Shown here: one piece after another, positions 58,507 through 64,000 of the stretch
Layout: each line of letters starts with the position of its first letter
Numbering within the stretch: position 1 is the stretch's first letter
DNA from: Lantana camara
Lineage: Eukaryota; Streptophyta; Magnoliopsida; Lamiales; Verbenaceae
Length of the DNA stretch: 64,000 nt
Assembly (NCBI GenBank): GCA_037501455.1
Contig: CM074856.1
Span: forward strand, 99,107,001 to 99,171,000
Direction of reading: 5' to 3'
Notes under the pieces: generated by a model
Told to the model about the DNA's origin: nothing
The model's input: only the letters and a program-made list of their open reading frames with translations
Database searches by the model: none
Position numbers and translations under genes: made by a program

Positions 58507-60520
58507 GAATGGGGACACTACACACTCACTATGCTAGGCGGGAGCTAACCCTTAAACAATTCAAGAACCAGAAATAATAAAATTAGAGTAAAAACAACAA
58601 TAGCGTAACAATTCAAAACATATAACATATATATTGAGCTTTCAAGCTCCTAAATATAATTACAAGTACCATTCAAGTATTCAATAGCCCATACGGCCTA
58701 CATATACAAAATAATACGCCCCACGTCACAATCATATACAAAATAATATGAGTGTAAGTGTGCAATACAAAAGAAAGTGCTAGACTCAAATGCAAGACAC
58801 ACATCCGCCTCGAATTCCCGCCTAGCACTCCCACAACCTGCACAAAACAACTAAAAACAAAACGGGTTCAGTCTAAAGGATACTAGTGGGTATAAAACAG
58901 GGCATAAGTATAAATATCGCAGAATTTAAACACGTTCATGCAAGTCATAATCCCATATGAAGTTTTTATGACGATTCCCAAGTGTGTAAAACAAAGAAAA
59001 AGCATCAACAGGAATACAACATCATACTCATTCATTCATTAGGCTATTCGTGAGCCCGATGAAAGGCTAAGTCTCTAATTTGCACCTTATGTAATCATTA
59101 ACATTTCATTAGGTTATCATACGCATAATCTTTTGTGCACAATCATTCGATCATTCATAATCATTCAAACACACCTTTTTCCTCCTGGTGATGGACAGGT
59201 TTGCAAGGCCCGGCCACCCAATCATTACGGCCAGTGGCGTACATGAATCCCCAAAGGCCTCAGCTCCCATTCCCCGCTAATCTCCTAGCGAAGGTCGGTA
59301 TTACTGCATTTTTGGTGGAACTAGTATACGGGGGTCATCGTCAGCCCAAGCTTCCCTGGATCACCACGTACACTAAGTCCCAGGGCCCCCATTGAGTGCA
59401 TTCAATCAATTCGCCAAAACATTCGGTAGGGATTCTTTAAAGGAAGACTTTAAGTTTGAAATCATTTACTGTAAAAAGACTCGATATATAATATACTAAT
59501 TTGGCTTAAAACTTTTCACATAAGGGATATATCGAGTAAATTTAGCTAATAGTAGAGAAACCCACCTTAACAAGCAAAAGAGATGGCACAAGAGCCTCAA
59601 AGACCGCCCTCGTCTCCGACTGGACCCAAATCTATGCAAAAGAGTTGAAGTGAGACTCAAAATGTCCACATGATATGAGATGCATAAGAAGTATAAATCA
59701 TGTTATGAAGCCATATAACGAAGTAATTCATTCAATACGTTCAATACATGAAGGTTTCATATTCAATTGTTCCATAACTTTCATAAATCATATCAAAATG
59801 AGTCAAAAACTTAATACATTAATCATAACACATATAACAACATGTATAAAAATAATATAAGTCAAAAAATGAGGCAATGAAATGAGAAAACAACACACTC
59901 ACACACAAGGATAGGGCTAACGCCTTCACAGAAAGCTAACGACCGTTAGCTAGGTCTATAAGGACTGCCTTGGGTTAACTGCCGTTAGTCACACACACAC
60001 AAGATCACTAAGCCCCATTGGGGTGGGGGGGGGGGGAGAGGGGTCAAAGATTCACCCAAGGGAGTTAACGCCCGTTAACCCCCAAAACACACTCAAGCCC
60101 TAACGAGCGTTAGGCTCCCCTGGGGTTGAATTCTTCGAAATTCAGCCCCTGATTCACCCCAAAAGCTCAACCAAGCCAACCCAACACCAAGCTAGGACAT
60201 TAAGGAAGGTTAAAACATTAAGAGTTCATGCAATTCATGCCAAGAAAGTTGTTAAAATCCAACCATAACATGAAAACAATGTAAGAGATAAGATCAAGTT
60301 CATGTTCTTCCATTTTCATTCAAATTCATCAATGGCATCTCAATAAATTCCCAATCACCAAGCAACCTAAGTCAATACAAATATAAATACATGTCTTGGG
60401 ATCAATTATCACTCATGAAGCTCACAGAAATTCCAAGGAAACAAAATTAAATCTCCAAATGAACACAAACCCTTACTATTCATCATATATATATCAAATC
60501 CTACTCAAGACTTGAAAAAT
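58507..60520 (-). mobile_element. Partial gypsy LTR G1, minus orientation
   Basis: Aligns with LTR G2 from about 60618 onward (GGGGACTCACTCACTAGCTATGC) and shares with B the block GGTTTGCAAGGCCCGG (59200). Its first 60 or so bases are absent because the A/B element inserted here; the missing edge would lie beyond the left end of A. A run of 12 G is at 60025-60036. The U3 side is lost at about 60520, where G2 starts. No genes. Confidence 0.75.
59935..60114. other. Cluster of TTAACGCCCGTTAA-type palindromes in LTR G1
   Basis: 59935-59950 GCTAACG/CGTTAGC around AC; 59975-59988 imperfect; 60064-60079 GTTAACG/CGTTAAC around CC; 60099-60114 CCTAACG/CGTTAGG around AG. All arms are perfect except the second. 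Confidence 0.85.
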
Positions 60521-62767
60521 TTAACGGCAGCGCGTGACGCCACATCCCCCACACTAAGATCCCACCCGCATATGAAATGAGTAATCTATATACATGCCAG
60601 ATCAGAGCAAACGGGGACTCACTCACTAGCTATGCTAAGCAGGAGCTAACTTTCAAAACCAATTATGCAATAAAAGAACCAAGTGCAGGTTAAAGAAACA
60701 TGAGCGGAGGCATAAATTTTCAATTTTTCAATAACATAATCAATGACCTCACAAGCTCAAATTCAATAACATTAAAGCGCTCGTTGGTGTTCCTAGTCAT
60801 AAATAACAATGCAAATAGTATGAGTCTAAGATAAAAGAAAGCTATACACGACTCCCCAAGACTCTACGGACCCGAAATCCCGCCTATCACTCCAAAACCT
60901 GCAAGAGAAACTGAAAACAAAGTCGGGTTCAGTTTTAAGAGACTGGTGGGTATAAAACAGGGCTTATTACAATAATAATACAGAAATTAAATACACACAC
61001 ATGCAAGCCATAATCCCGTACGAGGTTTTAAAATATTTCCCAAGTGGGTGAAAACAAAGAAAAAACATTTGGGATTACAACAACCAATTTCATTAATTTA
61101 TTAGGTCATTATGTGAGCCCGGCGAGAGGGGGAATTCTCCAACCTTCTCCTCGTATGTGCATTAACCATTCATTCATTTTCTTGGCGATCACACAACATT
61201 CATTCATTCGTTCATAATCATTCATAACCATGCATAATCATTTACTCCTTTTCCCTCCAGTTAGTGAACGCGTCCCTGGGTTGAGGTATACCCTCCAGCC
61301 CAACGATATTGTCCTGCACAGCTGAGCACTGGCCAGGTTTTGTTTGCGTTGATGTGTACCATCCCACGGAAAGCGTAGGGCCGGTATCGCCGTAGTTTTT
61401 GTGGAACTAGTGCACGGGATCACCGTCAGCCCATGGTTCCCCGGATAGCCACGTACACTTAGTCCCAGGGCCCCCATTATTCATTGTGTTCACTGATCTT
61501 GCCAAAGCATTTGGTAAGGATTCGTTAAAAGAATAGGGTTTAACGTTAGATCATTGACTCTCTTGGAAAGACTCGATATATATATATACATATATACATA
61601 TATATATATATCATACTTTGGCCTAAAACATTCACTTTGGATATATCGGGTCAATTACTAACTAATAGAAGAAAAACCCACCTGGCTACACCTAACCGAA
61701 CACAACCAAGAAGAACAGAAGACTTAAAGTAGCCTATGAACCCGGCACGTCTCCGCCTTGGAGAAAACTGTACAAAAGGACGATACGGTGCATACGTGAG
61801 ACTCAAGTCTACAAATAAACCATATATGATGCACGACAATGCATTAACGTGTCATGACATGCATAAGAAATAACAATGTGTTATGAAGATGTTCATGTGC
61901 ATAATTAATGCCACTTAGACACACTGAATTTCAGAGCATAACTTCAGAATTATGTCAAATCATAACATATATTCATCAATTAATATCATAAGATAAAATT
62001 AAAGGCAAAAGAAATTATTTAAAATGTCAAACGAATGTTGAAAATACACGTGCAACATCATACGTTAGCATTTACGTCATTCAAGTTCGTAGCTCGTAAA
62101 ACTTGTATTAAGTCACCCCGAAAAATTAATACAAGAAACATAACACATAATATGATATGTAAATAATACATAAGAGTCATGATCGGTGCGGGAAAAGATT
62201 TCGAAAAACATTTAAATTACAAAATGAAAATTAAGTGACAGTTGCGTACTCATGCATGGCTGCATGGAATATCATATATGAATACATGCATACATGTTGT
62301 GTATGTTGCAAATTTTGAGATTTAACAACACTTCGAACCATGCCGCATAGCCGCGCTCTTCACACCTTAAAATGTTGTGCCACCGCGCAGCTAATATAGT
62401 AGCAAATCTCGAGAATTACCGCGCGGCCTCAGCCAAAGCTAGTGTATTTTATGCACGGCCGTGCTGGGTCTTCTTCTACTAGGACAAAAAATACGCAGCA
62501 GCAACTCTATCCTTCACGTAGCAAATCAGGGTACAAGTAGCAGGTAGGAGCAGTAATACACAACATATAAGGCATAAAAATGCAGCAAATTTCAGTCACA
62601 ACTTCACACATACACAACAACAATTCATGCAGCAGCAACAACGGAAGCAAATCAGTCCCAAACTCCATGAAAGCTCACGTTGCAGCCATGGTGGATCCAC
62701 ATACACCTCATATAATTCAAATTCATGCTTATAACCAGTTCAAGGATGCAACAAGGATCATATATTT
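60521..62767 (-). mobile_element. Partial gypsy LTR G2, minus orientation
   Basis: Starts near AACGGCAGCGCGTGACGCC, the expected U5 edge, and follows the layout of G1. It is cut at 62767 by LTR G3; TATTT at 62763-62767 would be the G3 duplication, its partner being outside the window. Contains a TA-rich microsatellite (61577-61611). No genes. Confidence 0.7.
62453..62464. other. GCACGGCCGTGC palindrome in LTR G2
   Basis: Perfect 12-bp palindrome with the same ACGGCCGT core. Neighbours at 62345-62356, 62391-62399 and 62419-62427 are CCGCGC-rich but degenerate, so this cluster is decayed or smaller. Confidence 0.65.
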
Positions 62768-64000
62768 TGTGACACCCCGTTTCTTCGGCAGGCCAGGTAT
62801 GACATCACGAGAGGGTTTTTCGATGTTTTAATTTCTCTTTTCTTTTAATTTATACGTTGATTTATTTGTTCAAGTGATATTTGTGTCCTAAGTGTTTAAA
62901 TTTCACGCTTTAACTCTTGTAATTAATTTCTCCAGCTTCAATTTAATTCTCGAACTATGTGAATACGTGATATATTTGAATTATATGTTTGTGAACTTGT
63001 TTACGTGTTTATTTTATTCATTATAGTTGTTCGTTTTGGTCGGAGACCATTTCTTGATTTTTAGGATTTTAGGACAACATATATTAAGCTGGGGAATTCA
63101 GATTCGAATTTCGAAAGTGGCGTCGGACTCGTAACAAGATTTGGAAGCTAAGAAACCTATCCTTGTATTTTTCTAAGCCCATTTGGACCCCCGTATTTGG
63201 CCCGTAACGTGAGCCTCGTGCAGCTTCACCACCTTTTACGGTTTTGGCCACAACTTCCTCGTTTCTTAACCAAATGACCCGATTCTTGAGCCTAATTAAA
63301 CCTAATTTAACCCTATCGCTCATTATCCTAACCTCACATTTGAACTCAGTAGTGAAGAGGGCTAGAACCAAGAGAGAAGAAAAAGGGGGAATTTGATTCT
63401 ATTCATTTTGCAAGTTTTGGGCTCCATACATCTTCATTTCTTCTCCAAATTGAAAGGTAAGTATATGCTCTTGCTCTCCTCCTTATTTTGGTCATTTAGA
63501 GCTGTGTTTGAAGATCCAATCATGCTATGAGATTAGATGTGAATGGTTAGGGATTGTAGATTTTTGGTGAATTTCTTTCCGGATGAAGTAGGAAGTTTGG
63601 GGTTCGATTTCATGGTGTTTCTTGGACCTTTTCCTTGATTATTTATTGCTGCCTTCACACTACTTCGTTACTGTTGTTGAGTTGCAGGGGAGAGCAGTAT
63701 AACTGCTCTCATTTTTTGGGCGAAGACGGGTAACGTCTGTTACCTCGTCCATGTGTTTTGGAGGTAACGCCCGTTACCTCCGCCAGGCCTTCAAGGCTTT
63801 GTTGCTGCCTCTATTAATAGGGGTTACCACATTTGTGCATGAAAGGAGTAACCCCCGTTACCCCTTCCCCTTTGTGCTTCGTTTGTGGCTTTTTGTGACT
63901 GATCTTGTGGTGTCATTTGTTTACTCGTTTCTCATTTTGTTTTTGATTGTATTTAATTTGTCCTACCCTGATTATGATCCTTATATGCTAATGTGTTGTA
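62768..64000 (+). mobile_element. Gypsy LTR G3, plus orientation, cut by the window end
   Basis: Begins TGTGACACCCCGTTTC. U3 has AGCTGGGGAATTCAGATTCG (63088) followed by GGCGTCGGACTCGTAAC, the same order as in S. GAAAGGTAAGTATATG near 63450 corresponds to the R-region GTAAG of D and S. The palindrome cluster is at 63690-63861. The right end is outside the window. Confidence 0.82.
63690..63861. other. Cluster of GGTAACGCCCGTTACC-type palindromes in LTR G3
   Basis: 63690-63710 GAGAGCAGT/ACTGCTCTC (different core); 63729-63744 GGTAAC/GTTACC inside an outer GACG/CGTC pair; 63761-63780 GAGGTAACG/CGTTACCTC around CC; 63848-63861 GTAAC/GTTAC around CCCC. Position about 0.92-1.09 kb from the LTR start, as in C and S. 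Confidence 0.85.

Noticed and set aside
60025..60036. G run as a possible G-quadruplex
   Set aside because: A single homopolymer run near one GGGG; slippage is the simpler explanation.

Overview
The window is intergenic repeat DNA from a flowering plant. Nearly every base can be assigned to an LTR retrotransposon, and I see no convincing host gene, rRNA, tRNA or CRISPR array. The plant origin is inferred from the element types: chromodomain Ty3/gypsy elements (Tekay/Del-like) with 3-4 kb LTRs, and an Angela-like Ty1/copia family whose LTR opens TGTTAGGAATAGTGCCCTAG. All primer-binding sites match initiator tRNA-Met (TGGTATCAGAGC). The species cannot be named from the sequence.

The layout is a nest of insertions, each level fixed by 5-bp target-site duplications (TSDs). 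Outermost on the left is a decayed minus-strand copia copy (1-3866), joined by a deletion to minus-strand gypsy element A. A is one half of a tandem pair with B: LTR 55332-58506, B interior 48705-55331, LTR 45486-48704, then A interior. Both units carry the same solo copia LTR at the same gag position (TSD AAGCC). A's pol is split by element C (6073-38693, TSD GGCTA); B supplies the empty site. C's LTR is split by element D (9687-38400, TSD ATATT). D holds the Tekay-like element E (11629-36354, minus, TSD GATTC). E holds the intact-looking copia element F (21515-31587, plus, TSD ATAAG). A also carries a solo gypsy LTR, S (38956-42065, TSD GGTTA). The right end (58507-64000) is three further gypsy LTR pieces, G1, G2 and G3.

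How the parts relate. F is the youngest by position: its two LTRs differ by about 1% by eye. E is nearly complete, but its gag-pol has several isolated stop codons and an RNase H active-site change. D is an internally deleted element that keeps PBS and PPT but has both LTRs turned into inverted repeats. A and B are dead copies amplified by recombination rather than by transposition.

Signals that ordinary annotation would miss: (1) clusters of short palindromes near the middle of the gypsy LTRs C, S, G1, G2 and G3, sharing a core like ACGGCCGT but with different flanks in each LTR; (2) a tandem array of hairpins with co-varying stems and a constant loop in D's leader; (3) the inverted-repeat LTRs of D with intact TSDs; (4) a 226-codon extra reading frame between PBS and gag of E, which reads through in frame once copia F is removed; (5) arrays of CACGTG boxes and a palindrome next to the TATA box in the copia LTRs.
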